Positions 42,306 through 52,019 of a DNA stretch of 64,000 nt are shown here, piece by piece. Both the position numbers and the translations under genes were made by a program. Below the pieces are notes generated by a model. That model did no database searches. It worked only from the letters and a program-made list of their open reading frames with translations, and was not told the origin of the DNA. Numbering within the stretch: the first letter of the stretch is position 1; each line of letters begins with the position of its first letter. This DNA comes from Sphingomonas sp. So64.6b (GTDB lineage Bacteria > Pseudomonadota > Alphaproteobacteria > Sphingomonadales > Sphingomonadaceae). The stretch spans positions 806,001 through 870,000 of the forward strand of contig NZ_CP048817.1 in assembly GCF_014171475.1 (NCBI RefSeq), in the 5' to 3' direction.

Positions 42306-43735
42306 GCGAGCGCCACATCCCCGAGCGGATAGCCGCGCTCCAGGTAGAACTCCTGCTGCGAACGGCTTCGCCGTTCGGCCATCTCGATGCGGAAAGCCGC
42401 GATCGAGACACCGACGATCGTCCAGTACATCAGTCCGCCGGTAGGATTGTTGACGGTGAACAGCACGAGGTGGACCGTGACGAAGATTAGGCTCGCCATG
42501 TGCGCCGCGATCATTAGCGGCGATTTCGATTTCCGCAGATGCCCGAGCACCAGAAAGATGACGAAAAGCTTGGGCAGGAACACCAGAGTGAAACCGACAA
42601 AACCCATTTCCTGCATGACGCGCGCGGTTTCCATTTCATAGGCGTTGCCATTGAGCCACCAGAGATAATCGCCGCCGATTATCGACATCGCCGCGTTGGA
42701 ATTGCTGCCGATTCCCGTACCGATCAGGGGCGATGTTTTGAATGCGTCAGCTGCCTCGGTGATCGGCGTAGCCACTCGCTCGACCGCGCTATCAGAGTTG
42801 TTCGCGCGATACTCCAGCGCGGAAAAGGCGGTGCCGAAAAGCGACACGGTGACGATGCCGACAATGGCCAGGCCGACCGCAAATCTGAGTGCGGTCTGAA
42901 ACGGCAATAGGCCTTTCCAGCCGCCGATCAATAATAGCAACGGGCCGGCAAAGGCAAAAACTACCATCGGTGTTCGCGCGCCGGTGGTCGCGGCACCGCC
43001 GATCGACAGCGCCAATGCGGCCGTGACGATCAGCAATGTCCGTCGCTTGGGGATCGATCCCAGCAACAGCGACGCCGCTAGTGGTACCGACAGCAGCAGG
43101 AAAGTCGTGAACCCGCCAATATAGGAAAACGTACTCGACGTTCTCGCCCGGCCCAGTTTGAAGTCACCTTCGCCCTGCTCACCGAAAAGAGATACCACGG
43201 CTTCGACGCCTTCTTCGTGGCTCACATACTGATTGATCCATGATGTCGGCGGCTGAGAAAATTGATACAGTCCGAGCAACGCGATCGGGATCGAGAGATA
43301 GCAGATCCGGATCATGATCTTGCGCAGCTGCAAGCGATCCTTGATGATGTCGGGGATGATGAATGCGAGCGGCAAATAGATCAGATAATTCTTCAATCCG
43401 AACAGGCTCAACAGCGACGATGGCGAGTTGGGATTGATCAGCTGAATGGCGCAATAAACCGCTTCGAGCAGCAGCAGAAACAGCAAGGTTCCGCTTTTCG
43501 GCCCAAGATCCTCGCTGCTGCGTGCTGAGATGAAATATCCCAAATAGGCGAAGAGCAGGATGAAATCCTTGACCAGCAGCAACTGTGACTGAAATCCCGG
43601 CAGGACCCATTTGCGGACAGCTCCCTCGAACATCGCCCAAACAAGCACGCCGATGATCGCGACACCCCAAAAGCGTATCGCTGCCACACAAAGCATGACG
43701 ATGATGGGCAGAAGCGGGATGAAATTCAGAAGCAT
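42302..43735 (-). CDS. O-antigen polymerase/ligase-like membrane protein (Wzy/WaaL type)
   Basis: 477 residues with about twelve hydrophobic segments and a larger periplasmic loop (about residues 295-360, FSALEYRANNSD ... SPLIGTGIGSNSNAAMS). The motif LIGTGIGS with Arg-rich flanks resembles the second loop of Wzy polymerases and O-antigen ligases; primary sequences of this class are poorly conserved. Position between glycosyltransferases and a Wzx-like flippase favours Wzy, which joins lipid-linked repeat units in the periplasm. Base composition in 43250-43450 is lower in GC than in neighbours, common for Wzy genes. Confidence 0.78.
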   Translation of the reverse strand: MLLNFIPLLPIIVMLCVAAIRFWGVAIIGVLVWAMFEGAVRKWVLPGFQSQLLLVKDFILLFAYLGYFISARSSEDLGPKSGTLLFLLLLEAVYCAIQLINPNSPSSLLSLFGLKNYLIYLPLAFIIPDIIKDRLQLRKIMIRICYLSIPIALLGLYQFSQPPTSWINQYVSHEEGVEAVVSLFGEQGEGDFKLGRARTSSTFSYIGGFTTFLLLSVPLAASLLLGSIPKRRTLLIVTAALALSIGGAATTGARTPMVVFAFAGPLLLLIGGWKGLLPFQTALRFAVGLAIVGIVTVSLFGTAFSALEYRANNSDSAVERVATPITEAADAFKTSPLIGTGIGSNSNAAMSIIGGDYLWWLNGNAYEMETARVMQEMGFVGFTLVFLPKLFVIFLVLGHLRKSKSPLMIAAHMASLIFVTVHLVLFTVNNPTGGLMYWTIVGVSIAAFRIEMAERRSRSQQEFYLERGYPLGDVALA

Positions 43736-43736
43736 C

Positions 43737-44858
43737 TCAAACGCGCTCCGTGGTCGCTGATGATTGCCGCAGCAGCCGGTCGATCACGTCCGCACTACCT
43801 TTCAGCGAGTGCGGCTGATACCAGTTTTTTGCAGCCTGCTGCAACGCCCCAAGCGCGGTGTTGTCCATAACCGGGATCTTGTCGCTTTCGCCGAGCTTGA
43901 GATAATTCTCTCCCGGTCGAAGTCCGTCGTTTGTGCCAGTCGCTTCACTCAGGCAAATCGGGATTGCGCCATGGGCGCAATAGGCCGCGAAAATCGTCGA
44001 TTTTGCGAGGCGGTCTGCGTCATAGTCGAGCAGCCCAAAACGTGCGCCACCCAGTTCCTTGCGGAGCGTAGCGATCGATGCCTGACCGATGCTACGGACC
44101 CGCGCGGCGCCGATCATCGCCGGCGGCTGCTCGGTGCGACCGCCCATATCGACGATCTCACCTATCTTGTTGGCGGTGACGAAGGCTTCGATCTGTGCGA
44201 CGCGCTCGCGATAGACCGCATCATAGATGCCGGCCCGGCCGAAGATTGCCAGCGAAGCGGATCGCTCCGTCGCCGGAACCGTATCCTCAAGATCGCCGAT
44301 CGTCGAAAAGACCGGCAGCGTGATGGCCGATCCGCGCTGCCCGCCGTGCCAGTGATCGAGTAGTGCGGCATAGGGGCCGGTGGTTGCGATGCCGGCCGTA
44401 CTGATCCGCTGTATGCGCCGCGCTACCCAAGCCTGAAGTGGGCCGACCCAGAACGCACTGCTCCAGATCGGGCCGGTCGCGTACAGTTCGTGGAATATCG
44501 TAACGAGAGGCAGTGCCGAATTCTCGCGGTGCCAGCATTCCAGCCCTTTTACGAGCCATAGCGGCACCCCTTTGCGCTGATAACCATAGGCCGAAAGATG
44601 CAATAGGATCGGTACGGAAGCGCCCCGGGCGACGCGATCCAGCGTTTCCAGCAGCGCCCCCGCACTCCGTTCGGCAAGCTCGAGCGTTTCCCATTCGTCG
44701 TGCAGCTGTTCGTCCGGCGGCAGCGGCGAGCCCGAAATGAATACAGTTCGAATGTCATGATCGCGCAGCAGTTTTTCAGCGATCAGGCGCGCATAATCGC
44801 CAACGCCCTCGGGCGAGATGGAACGACGCGGAACGATCTGGATCAGCGTGCTGGTCAT
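43737..44858 (-). CDS. Probable glycosyltransferase of the polysaccharide cluster
   Basis: 373 residues from ATG 44858, overlapping the flippase stop as ATGA. SISPEGVGDYARLIAEKLL and TVFISGSPLPPDEQ look like a GT-B N-terminal domain; VTIFHELYATGPIWSSAFW and ATTGPYAALLDHW continue it. The C-terminal half lacks the usual EX7E, having FGLLDYDADRLAKSTIFAAYCAHGAIPICLS instead. Such divergent proteins are frequent in O-antigen clusters beside Wzx/Wzy and are usually annotated as glycosyltransferases or hypothetical. I infer a sugar-transfer role from fold and position. Confidence 0.65.
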   Translation of the reverse strand: MTSTLIQIVPRRSISPEGVGDYARLIAEKLLRDHDIRTVFISGSPLPPDEQLHDEWETLELAERSAGALLETLDRVARGASVPILLHLSAYGYQRKGVPLWLVKGLECWHRENSALPLVTIFHELYATGPIWSSAFWVGPLQAWVARRIQRISTAGIATTGPYAALLDHWHGGQRGSAITLPVFSTIGDLEDTVPATERSASLAIFGRAGIYDAVYRERVAQIEAFVTANKIGEIVDMGGRTEQPPAMIGAARVRSIGQASIATLRKELGGARFGLLDYDADRLAKSTIFAAYCAHGAIPICLSEATGTNDGLRPGENYLKLGESDKIPVMDNTALGALQQAAKNWYQPHSLKGSADVIDRLLRQSSATTERV

Positions 44859-46129
44859 GCCCGTGCCTTGACGAGGGCGGGGCGGTACGAGCCTATGATG
44901 CCGATCACCAGCCCCTGGAGCAGCAGCGAGCCGCTGAGCGTCATGCTGAGCAGCAGCACCGACAAGGGGTGCGTGAAATCCCAAAATGGTGTGACAGCGG
45001 CCAGCAAGCTCAGTTGTACGAGCGCAACCAGGGGATCGAGCCGCACCCAACCCTTGGCGCGGTTGAGCAATACGGTGAGCGTCAAGACGAGCGCTATTGC
45101 CGACGTGGCCAGCGCGACGAGCAATTCGCGATTGAGGTGCGCATATTTCGGGCCGAGCAACCACAGGATAGGACCTGGTAAGGTGGCGCCGATCGCGATT
45201 ACGCACAGGCCGACCGCGACCATCGCTGCCTTGGCGATCCAGCCCGCCCGGATGAAGCGGCGCAAATCGGTAATGCCGGCCAGGCGCGGGACAATCACGG
45301 TGACGGAAAAAGCCGAGAGAATCCCGACAATCGCGGTGATGCGGTTGACTGCGAATACCGAGGCGACCACTTCCGGCCCGCCGAAGCGTGAGGCGAGCCA
45401 GAGAATGACGCTGTCCTGCAAGGCAAAGGCCAGCACCGCGGGGGCGGCGGGCCCGACATAGCGCATGATCGATTTGAACAGTCCGGGCACGGCTACGCGT
45501 TGCCGTTCGATCTGCCCGCGCAATACCCAGCTACTCGCGCCGAATGTGACCGCGGAGCACACCAGCCCACCAAGCAGCGCCATCCAATAGGAGCGCGAGA
45601 CACCGAGAACCATGACGATTGCCGCGAGAACGCGCATCGATTGCCCGGCGATGTCGCAAAGGTAGGAGCGCCGGAACCAGCCAAGCAGGCGCATGACCTG
45701 CAGATTGATTCCCGCACTCATCAGCAGAAAGGCGCTGCCGAGCAGCAGCGCAAGCGCGATCAGCAGGTCATCGAGGCTGTAGTGGGATCGAGACCCAACG
45801 GCGGGAAAGATCACTGCGGCGATCAGCCCCACACCGATGAACAGCAGAAAGCGGAGGCGGCGGATGCCCGACAGATAATCGCCGAACGCGACGCCGCCGA
45901 CCCGCGCCTGCCGCCAGAAATAAGTGATCGAACTGCCCAGTCCGAGATCGCTGGAAATCGAAACGAACGTCAGCGTGGTCGCAGCCAGTGCATAAAGTGC
46001 ATAATCCGCGATCGGGAGGTAGCGAACATAAACCAGCCCGGAGATCATGCCGATCGCCTGAGCGAAGCCGCTCGACAAACCGAATTCGAATAGCAAACGG
46101 AACCAGGATAGGAGGCGTTGGCGCAACAT
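44855..46129 (-). CDS. Oligosaccharide flippase (Wzx-like, MATE/MOP superfamily)
   Basis: 424 residues with about 12-14 membrane spans. The N-terminal FGLSSGFAQAIGMISGLVYVRYLPIADYALYALA and the C-terminal part (GLCVIAIGATLPGPILWLLGP) follow the polysaccharide-synthesis flippase pattern. It would carry lipid-linked repeat units across the inner membrane. It sits between the putative glycosyltransferase and a nucleotide-sugar dehydratase, the expected setting for Wzx. Confidence 0.87.
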   Translation of the reverse strand: MLRQRLLSWFRLLFEFGLSSGFAQAIGMISGLVYVRYLPIADYALYALAATTLTFVSISSDLGLGSSITYFWRQARVGGVAFGDYLSGIRRLRFLLFIGVGLIAAVIFPAVGSRSHYSLDDLLIALALLLGSAFLLMSAGINLQVMRLLGWFRRSYLCDIAGQSMRVLAAIVMVLGVSRSYWMALLGGLVCSAVTFGASSWVLRGQIERQRVAVPGLFKSIMRYVGPAAPAVLAFALQDSVILWLASRFGGPEVVASVFAVNRITAIVGILSAFSVTVIVPRLAGITDLRRFIRAGWIAKAAMVAVGLCVIAIGATLPGPILWLLGPKYAHLNRELLVALATSAIALVLTLTVLLNRAKGWVRLDPLVALVQLSLLAAVTPFWDFTHPLSVLLLSMTLSGSLLLQGLVIGIIGSYRPALVKARA

Positions 46130-46138
46130 GGCGAACGC

Positions 46139-47110
46139 TCAGGCCGCCGGTGCGATATGCTCGGCCGCGATCAGGCGGCGGAGCAGGTCGTCGAAATCGA
46201 CTGTCGAGCGCCATCCGAGCAACTGCTCCGCCTTCCCTGGATCACCATAGCTTGTTGCGATATCGGTCGCGCGCATCAGGTTCTGGTCGACTTCGACATG
46301 ATCGCGCCAGTCGAGATTCTGCAGTTCGAAACAGCGCTGCACGAAATATTCGAGGCTATGGCTTTTGCCCGTCGCGACGACGAAGTCGGTCGCATGGTCG
46401 AGCTGCAGCATGCGCCACATCGCGTCGACATAATCCTCCGCCCAACCCCAGTCGCGCACGACGTTCAGTGCACCGAGCTTCAGTCGCTCGCCTGATCCCG
46501 CGGCAATGCGCGCGGCGGCGCGGACGACCTTGCGCGTGACGAAGCGTTCCGGGCGCAACGGCGATTCATGATTGAACAAGATGCCTGAGCTGGCGAACAG
46601 GCCATAAGCCTCGCGGTAATTAGCGACCTCCCAAAAGGCGGTCGCCTTGGCGACGCCATAGGGACTGCGTGGGTGGAATGGGCTCTCCTCGGTCGCGGGC
46701 TTTGTCTCGGTCGTTTCCCCGAAGCACTCGCTGGACGCGGCGTTGTAGAGACGTGTCTCGCCGCCCATGAAGCGCAGCACTTCGAGCAGGTTGAGCGTGC
46801 CGAAGGCGATGCTCTCGAGCGTTTCGACCGGCTGCGCGAAAGAGAGGCCGACCGAGCTTTGTCCGGCGAGGTTGTAGACTTCGTCCGGCCTGGTTTCCGA
46901 CAGCACCTGCAATACGCTGCGGAAATCGGTCAGGGTCATCGACAGCGGGGTGACGCGATCGAGGATGCCGAGCTGCGCGAGATTGGAGAAGCGGGACACT
47001 TCCGCATCCCGCGAGGTGCCAAATACGCGATATCCCTTGTCGAGCAGCAGCTTCGCCAGCAGCGCGCCGTCCTGGCCCGAAATTCCGCAGATGAGCGCGT
47101 GCTTGGTCAA
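46139..47110 (-). CDS. GDP-mannose 4,6-dehydratase-like enzyme (second paralogue)
   Basis: 323 residues. The NADP site ICGISGQDGALLAKLLLDKGY, catalytic loop ASSECFGE and the YxxxK of HPRSPYGVAKATAFW are those of GDP-mannose 4,6-dehydratases, but it is shorter and clearly different from the canonical gmd at 54516-55616, whose loop reads STSELYG. Having both suggests two GDP-6-deoxyhexose branches, or that this paralogue works on a related nucleotide sugar. The product GDP-4-keto-6-deoxymannose feeds fucose, rhamnose, perosamine or talose synthesis. Confidence 0.85.
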   Translation of the reverse strand: MTKHALICGISGQDGALLAKLLLDKGYRVFGTSRDAEVSRFSNLAQLGILDRVTPLSMTLTDFRSVLQVLSETRPDEVYNLAGQSSVGLSFAQPVETLESIAFGTLNLLEVLRFMGGETRLYNAASSECFGETTETKPATEESPFHPRSPYGVAKATAFWEVANYREAYGLFASSGILFNHESPLRPERFVTRKVVRAAARIAAGSGERLKLGALNVVRDWGWAEDYVDAMWRMLQLDHATDFVVATGKSHSLEYFVQRCFELQNLDWRDHVEVDQNLMRATDIATSYGDPGKAEQLLGWRSTVDFDDLLRRLIAAEHIAPAA

Positions 47111-47239
47111 GACCTACCTCGTTGTTGCGCCCCAATTGTTGCGCCCCAAATTGTTGCGGATGCGAAGAGCATGATTTGCCGGGCGAGGAAAGGCGTAAAT
47201 GCATGGCACGAGCCTGGCATTCGTCGAAATCGCTCCTTG

Positions 47240-49072
47240 TCAGCCGGCCGTATGGTAATGGTCGAGGAGGTAGCGCGACCATTCGCGCGACAAGAGGCCG
47301 TAGCTGCCTGCGGCATTAGCGCTGCGCCGTTCGAGACCTTCAACCCCTCCCATCCAGCTCGCATAGGGGATGGCGAAACCGGTCTTGCGGCGATGACGAT
47401 GCCATTCGGGCAGGGCCGAGGCCGGCGCATTGGCAAGAAGCTTTTTGCCCTCGCCGGGTTTCAGGTGACCGATCAGCGGCGCCAGTTCGCGGAACAATGC
47501 GATATCGACCAGCGGTGTGCGGATTTCCACGCTATGGCGCATCCCCGCCCAGTCGGCGTCGCGCAACAACTGGTTGCGCATGTAGAAGCTGAGCTCGAGC
47601 AAGGTGACAGCCGCCTGATCCGAATCTGGCATCGGATCGAGCACGTCGTTCATCCGTGCGACGACGCCGAGCCGCGTGAGGCCGGCTTTGACGAAATTGG
47701 GATCGAGTATGCCGGCGAAGTCGTCAGGCAGTCGCAACGACCGGCGCACCAGATACGCGCCACCCAATGTTCCAGTATATCGCAGCAGTCCGGCCGCCTT
47801 GGGATTGTGGGTGGCGAAACGCGGCATCGCCATTTTGAGCAATCGCCCCGCCGCTGACCCAAGCCCGGGCAATCGCGCGATTCGTCCATAGCGTGCATGC
47901 CAGGCGGGGACGTCGACGAAGCTAGGATATCCGCCGAGCATTTCGTCGCCGCCGACTCCCGACAGGGCGACCTTCAGCCCCTGTTCGTGCGTCGCCTTGG
48001 CGACGAACCAGGTATTGATGCCATCGATCGAGGGTTGATCCATCGTGGCGAGAATCTGGTCGAGATCGGAGAGGAACTCGTCGCGACCGATACGGCGGAC
48101 ACTGTGTTGTGCGCCATAATAAGCGGCGATCCGTGCGGCGATCGGTACTTCGTCGTTTTCGCTGCCCTCGAATTCGTCAAAGCCGAGCGTGATCGTGTGA
48201 AGGGGGCGGGTCGATGCCTCCATCGCGACGCCGAGGATCGCGGCGGAATCGATTCCTCCCGACAGGAACAGCCCCACGGGCACGTCGGCAAGCAGATGGG
48301 CTTTGATGCTGTCGCGCACCGCATCCTGTGCGCGACGCAGCGCCACTGCATGATCGATATTCTCACGCTCCGCGGCAACGAGAATCTCCCCTGCGCTGAC
48401 ATAGCGACGCTGGCTGACGCCTTTAGCATCGACCGTGATGCAATGACCTGCGGGAAGCGATGCGATATCGGCGTACCAGGTGAACGGTTCGGGCACGCTG
48501 CCGAGCAACAGGAAGCCAACCACCCCGGCCGGATCCTTCTCGCTGCTGATGTCGCTGCCTGCGCGAAGCGCGCGGACCTGCGACGCAAAGCGGAAAGTGC
48601 CGCCTTTGTCGGCATAGAATAACGGCTTGATGCCGAACGCGTCGCGCGCGAGGAACAGGGAGCGTTCCCGGCTGTCCCAGATCGCGAAGGCGAACATGCC
48701 GCGCAACGCATCGAGCATCGCCGGGCCGCGATGTTCGAACAGGTCGAGCAGGATTTCGGTATCCGATGTCGTCGTCAGCGTGCGGCCGGCGTCGAGCGCT
48801 GCGGCGCGCAGTTCGGGGTAATTGTAGATCTCGCCATTATAGACGATCGTGTACCGTCCATCGCGACTGACCATCGGCTGGAGTGCGCGATCGGATAGAT
48901 CGAGGATCGACAGGCGCCGATGACCGAGCACGCAACGGCCGTCCTCACTTGCCCACAGCCCTGCGCCATCGGGGCCACGGCTGGCCATGACGTCGCGAAC
49001 TGCCACAACCTCTTCGCGCGTCGGTGCCGGCGCGTTCGAGCGATAGGCAAAAATGCCGTTCAAACCACACAT
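47240..49072 (-). CDS. asnB: Glutamine-hydrolysing asparagine synthase-type amidotransferase
   Basis: 610 residues. N-terminal nucleophile glutaminase: Cys2 in MCGLNGIFAY, RGPDGAGLW, VYNGEIYNYPELR. C-terminal synthetase with the PP-loop FLSGGIDSAAIL near residue 270 and LSGVGGDEMLGGYPS near 375. The chemistry is ATP-dependent amidation with ammonia from glutamine. Inside polysaccharide loci such proteins (WbpS-like) can amidate uronic acids; since the locus also makes UDP-GalA and UDP-ManNAcA precursors, that is a plausible role, although asparagine synthesis itself is not excluded. Confidence 0.9.
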   Translation of the reverse strand: MCGLNGIFAYRSNAPAPTREEVVAVRDVMASRGPDGAGLWASEDGRCVLGHRRLSILDLSDRALQPMVSRDGRYTIVYNGEIYNYPELRAAALDAGRTLTTTSDTEILLDLFEHRGPAMLDALRGMFAFAIWDSRERSLFLARDAFGIKPLFYADKGGTFRFASQVRALRAGSDISSEKDPAGVVGFLLLGSVPEPFTWYADIASLPAGHCITVDAKGVSQRRYVSAGEILVAAERENIDHAVALRRAQDAVRDSIKAHLLADVPVGLFLSGGIDSAAILGVAMEASTRPLHTITLGFDEFEGSENDEVPIAARIAAYYGAQHSVRRIGRDEFLSDLDQILATMDQPSIDGINTWFVAKATHEQGLKVALSGVGGDEMLGGYPSFVDVPAWHARYGRIARLPGLGSAAGRLLKMAMPRFATHNPKAAGLLRYTGTLGGAYLVRRSLRLPDDFAGILDPNFVKAGLTRLGVVARMNDVLDPMPDSDQAAVTLLELSFYMRNQLLRDADWAGMRHSVEIRTPLVDIALFRELAPLIGHLKPGEGKKLLANAPASALPEWHRHRRKTGFAIPYASWMGGVEGLERRSANAAGSYGLLSREWSRYLLDHYHTAG

Positions 49073-49240
49073 TAAGCGGTTGATCCCCCCAGACCAACAG
49101 AGTGATATCTACATCAAGTTACTGAAAAAATGGTCGCTTTCGTCCAACGTCGCGATCTGTATCGTGACCGAAATGCTAGCACCGCGCCAGTGCCGATCGA
49201 GATGATTCAGATCAATTTTCCGATGACAGCTTACTGGTCT

Positions 49241-50341
49241 CTAGCCAAACAACATTTCACCTAAACGACGTCCGAAATTCGGAAAGGCGAAATATGCTAG
49301 CCCGGCCGGAATTTGCTTGCCACGCGACAGCGCCGTGAAGATCGCATTTTCCAACTCGTCCTGGCTCGACGGATCGATGGCGATGCCGATCGCCCCGTCG
49401 CGTATCGCCTCGAATCCGCCATCGCTATGGCTGGCGACTGCCGGCACGCCGCACGCCATCGCCTCGAGAAAGACAAACCCGAATCCCTCGCCACGGCTTG
49501 GCATGGTGTAGACGTCGGCAAGGCGGAAATAATCGGCCTTTCGGTCTTCGGGGACCATCCCGGTGAACACGACATGATCGGCGACGCCGAACTCGACCGC
49601 CTTCGCCTTGAGCCGGGCCATGTCGTCGCCCTTGCCGGCCGCGATGTAGATGAAGGATGGATCCTTCGCGCGGAGGCGCGGCAGGATCTCGATCATCTCG
49701 TCGAACCCCTTGGCGCGTTCCTCGCCGGCCATGCGGCCAAAGGTCATCAATACTTTGCGATCCGCCAGGCCGTATTGCGCGACCAGGTCGTCGGCCTTCG
49801 GCGCCATGCCATAATGTTCGAGATGGATCGCGTTGGGCAATATCGCCGTGCCCAGGCGAGGGGCGGCGGCCCAGGCCATATAACGCTCCAGCGTCACCCG
49901 GCTGATCGAGATGACGGTATCGATCCGCGACACCCAGCGATCGACCAGTCTGCGCGCCGTCGGCTGCCAGACCTCGATCCCGAAGATCAGCATCACCAGC
50001 TTCGCCCGGCGCAGGGTCGCGATCAGCACGCAGAGTGGCAACAGGTTGATATGGCCACAAATGACGATGTCGGGTTTTGGGCCGGTCAAGCCGCGCTTGA
50101 GCGCGGCGCGGGTAAAGCGTGCGATGCCGCCAAGGCCGTCGAGGTTGAACACCAGCCTGGTCGGCAGATCGCCGATCGGCGGGACGGCGATCCGCGGCAA
50201 TGCTTCCACGCTGCCGACCTGAGGCAGTACGCACAAAGCGTCGAGAAAGTCGCGGTTATACTGTGAAATACCGCCGAAACCGCCATAGGCGTCGGACAGC
50301 AACATAAGGACGTGCGCACCCTTCGGCGCCGGACCGGTCAT
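49241..50341 (-). CDS. Family 4 glycosyltransferase
   Basis: 366 residues. GT-B with VLMLLSDAYGGFGGISQYNRDFL at the N-terminus, VMLIFGIEVWQPTARRLVDRW, VLMTFGRMAGEERAKGFDEM, and YTMPSRGEGFGFVFLEAMACGVPAVAS containing the EX7E pair. The donor-domain pattern is like WbpY/PimB-type mannosyl transferases, but the sugar cannot be fixed. Its ATG overlaps the stop of the methyltransferase upstream by four bases. Confidence 0.92.
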   Translation of the reverse strand: MTGPAPKGAHVLMLLSDAYGGFGGISQYNRDFLDALCVLPQVGSVEALPRIAVPPIGDLPTRLVFNLDGLGGIARFTRAALKRGLTGPKPDIVICGHINLLPLCVLIATLRRAKLVMLIFGIEVWQPTARRLVDRWVSRIDTVISISRVTLERYMAWAAAPRLGTAILPNAIHLEHYGMAPKADDLVAQYGLADRKVLMTFGRMAGEERAKGFDEMIEILPRLRAKDPSFIYIAAGKGDDMARLKAKAVEFGVADHVVFTGMVPEDRKADYFRLADVYTMPSRGEGFGFVFLEAMACGVPAVASHSDGGFEAIRDGAIGIAIDPSSQDELENAIFTALSRGKQIPAGLAYFAFPNFGRRLGEMLFG

Positions 50342-51039
50342 CGCGTTGCGAACACCGCCAGATGCGGCGCCTCGCGGTACAGATTGGGACCGCTCGAAGC
50401 CATCGTGCTCATAAAGCGCAGGGTGGGGAATTTCGCACGGACGACGGGAACGTCGTTGAACACCGAATAGCTGTAGAAGACGCCGTCGCCATCGGAATAG
50501 TGATAGCCCTTGCCGCGTGTCATCGCGAGGTCAAACAAGCGCCACAGGCCGACCGCGTTGATCGCCTGCTTGATCACTCGGTTGACCGCCGGGCCCTGGC
50601 CGAAATTGTTCGAATCGGAAATGAACACGCCCTTTTTTGCGACGCGGCACATCTCCGATACGGCGCGCTTATGGTTCTTGATATGATGCAGCACCCCGAA
50701 TTCGCAGACCAGGTCGAAGCTGTTGTCGGCAAAGGCGAGGTTGAGTGCGTCGCCATCGACTAACTCGTCGGCCGACAAGCCCTTTTCATGCCCCTTGTCG
50801 CGCAGCGCCGCGACCGGCTCGACGCCAACATAGCGGATCGGATGGCGCTCCTTCAGATAGAGGATGCCGCGCCCGGTGCCGCTACCGATATCGAGGATCG
50901 ATTCCACGCTCTGCTGACGAATGATGTCCGACAGCCAGTCGAGCGCGAGATAATGCTCGTCGCCGTCCGCGACGTGCATTTCGTCGTAGCGTTCGGCGGT
51001 CTGTGTATAATAATCGCGCTGCGCTGAGACTTCGGACAT
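50338..51039 (-). CDS. Class I SAM-dependent methyltransferase
   Basis: 233 residues. Motif I ILDIGSGTGRGILYLKERHP, acidic loop VGVEPVAALRDKG, then FDLVCEFGVLHHIKNHKRAVSEMCRVAKKGVFISDSN; a standard methyltransf_11/25 fold. It lies between a glycosyltransferase and UDP-xylose synthase, so sugar or glycan methylation is likely. The first codons (SEVSAQRDYYTQTAERYDEMH) are the family's usual N-terminus, supporting ATG 51039. Confidence 0.9.
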   Translation of the reverse strand: MSEVSAQRDYYTQTAERYDEMHVADGDEHYLALDWLSDIIRQQSVESILDIGSGTGRGILYLKERHPIRYVGVEPVAALRDKGHEKGLSADELVDGDALNLAFADNSFDLVCEFGVLHHIKNHKRAVSEMCRVAKKGVFISDSNNFGQGPAVNRVIKQAINAVGLWRLFDLAMTRGKGYHYSDGDGVFYSYSVFNDVPVVRAKFPTLRFMSTMASSGPNLYREAPHLAVFATR

Positions 51040-51049
51040 CGGCCTTTCC

Positions 51050-52006
51050 TCAGCGATCGCGGTTGGCGAAGAAATCGATCGTCGATTTCAGGCCTTCGGC
51101 GAGCGGTACTTTGGGCTGCCAACCGAGAATCGTCTGTGCCTTGGTAATGTCGGGCTTGCGTTGTTTTGGATCGTCGGCGGGCAGTGGCATGCGGATCAGC
51201 TTGGAGCGCGAGCCGGTCTGTTCGAGCACCAGTTCGGCCAATTCGATCATCGTGAATTCGACCGGGTTGCCGAGATTGATCGGTCCGGTCACGTCGGGCC
51301 CGGTATCCATCAAGCGGATGAAGCCATCGACCAGGTCATCGACATAGCAGAAGGAGCGGGTCTGTGATCCGTCGCCATAGATGGTGATCGGCTCGCCCCG
51401 CAGTGCCTGGACGATGAAGTTCGATACGACGCGTCCATCGGCCGGATGCATGCGCGGGCCATAGGTGTTGAAAATCCGCGCGACCTTGATCTCGAGCGCA
51501 TGCTGGCGGTGATAATCGAAGAACAAAGTTTCGGCGCAGCGCTTGCCTTCGTCGTAACAGGAGCGCGGGCCGATCGGGTTGACGTTGCCCCAATATTCCT
51601 CGGGCTGCGGGTGAACCGACGGGTCGCCATAGACTTCGCTGGTCGAGGCCTGGAAGATCTTCGCCTTCACGCGCTTGGCCAGGCCGAGCATGTTGATCGC
51701 GCCGTGCACCGAGGTCTTGGTCGTCTGCACAGGATCGTGCTGATAATGGACCGGTGAGGCGGGGCAGGCGAGGTTGTAGATCTCGTCGACCTCGACATAG
51801 AGCGGCAGGCACACGTCGTGGCGCATGAATTCAAGCCGCGCATGATTATGCAGATGTTCGATATTGCGCTTGGCGCCGGTGAACAGATTATCGACGCACA
51901 GCACCTCGTGACCCTGTTCGAGCAACCGGTCGATCAGGTGCGAGCCGACAAAGCCGGCGCCGCCCGTTACAAGAATACGTTTTCTGCTGTCGTAAAGACG
52001 TGCCAC
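51050..52006 (-). CDS. UDP-glucuronate decarboxylase (UDP-xylose synthase)
   Basis: 318 residues from GTG 52006 (ribosome site AGGGGA). [23 protein letters not shown], then [74 protein letters not shown]: this is the UXS/SUD subgroup of extended SDRs, distinct from dTDP-glucose dehydratases. It makes UDP-xylose from UDP-glucuronate in the cytoplasm, giving a pentose donor. The longer in-frame start at 52081 lies in the neighbouring gene. Confidence 0.93.
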   Translation of the reverse strand: MARLYDSRKRILVTGGAGFVGSHLIDRLLEQGHEVLCVDNLFTGAKRNIEHLHNHARLEFMRHDVCLPLYVEVDEIYNLACPASPVHYQHDPVQTTKTSVHGAINMLGLAKRVKAKIFQASTSEVYGDPSVHPQPEEYWGNVNPIGPRSCYDEGKRCAETLFFDYHRQHALEIKVARIFNTYGPRMHPADGRVVSNFIVQALRGEPITIYGDGSQTRSFCYVDDLVDGFIRLMDTGPDVTGPINLGNPVEFTMIELAELVLEQTGSRSKLIRMPLPADDPKQRKPDITKAQTILGWQPKVPLAEGLKSTIDFFANRDR

Positions 52007-52019
52007 GAAAGTCCCCTGA

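Noticed and set aside
40728..42332. 534-codon plus-strand frame
   Set aside because: Lies opposite two clear family 4 glycosyltransferase genes; composition is that of a GC-rich shadow.
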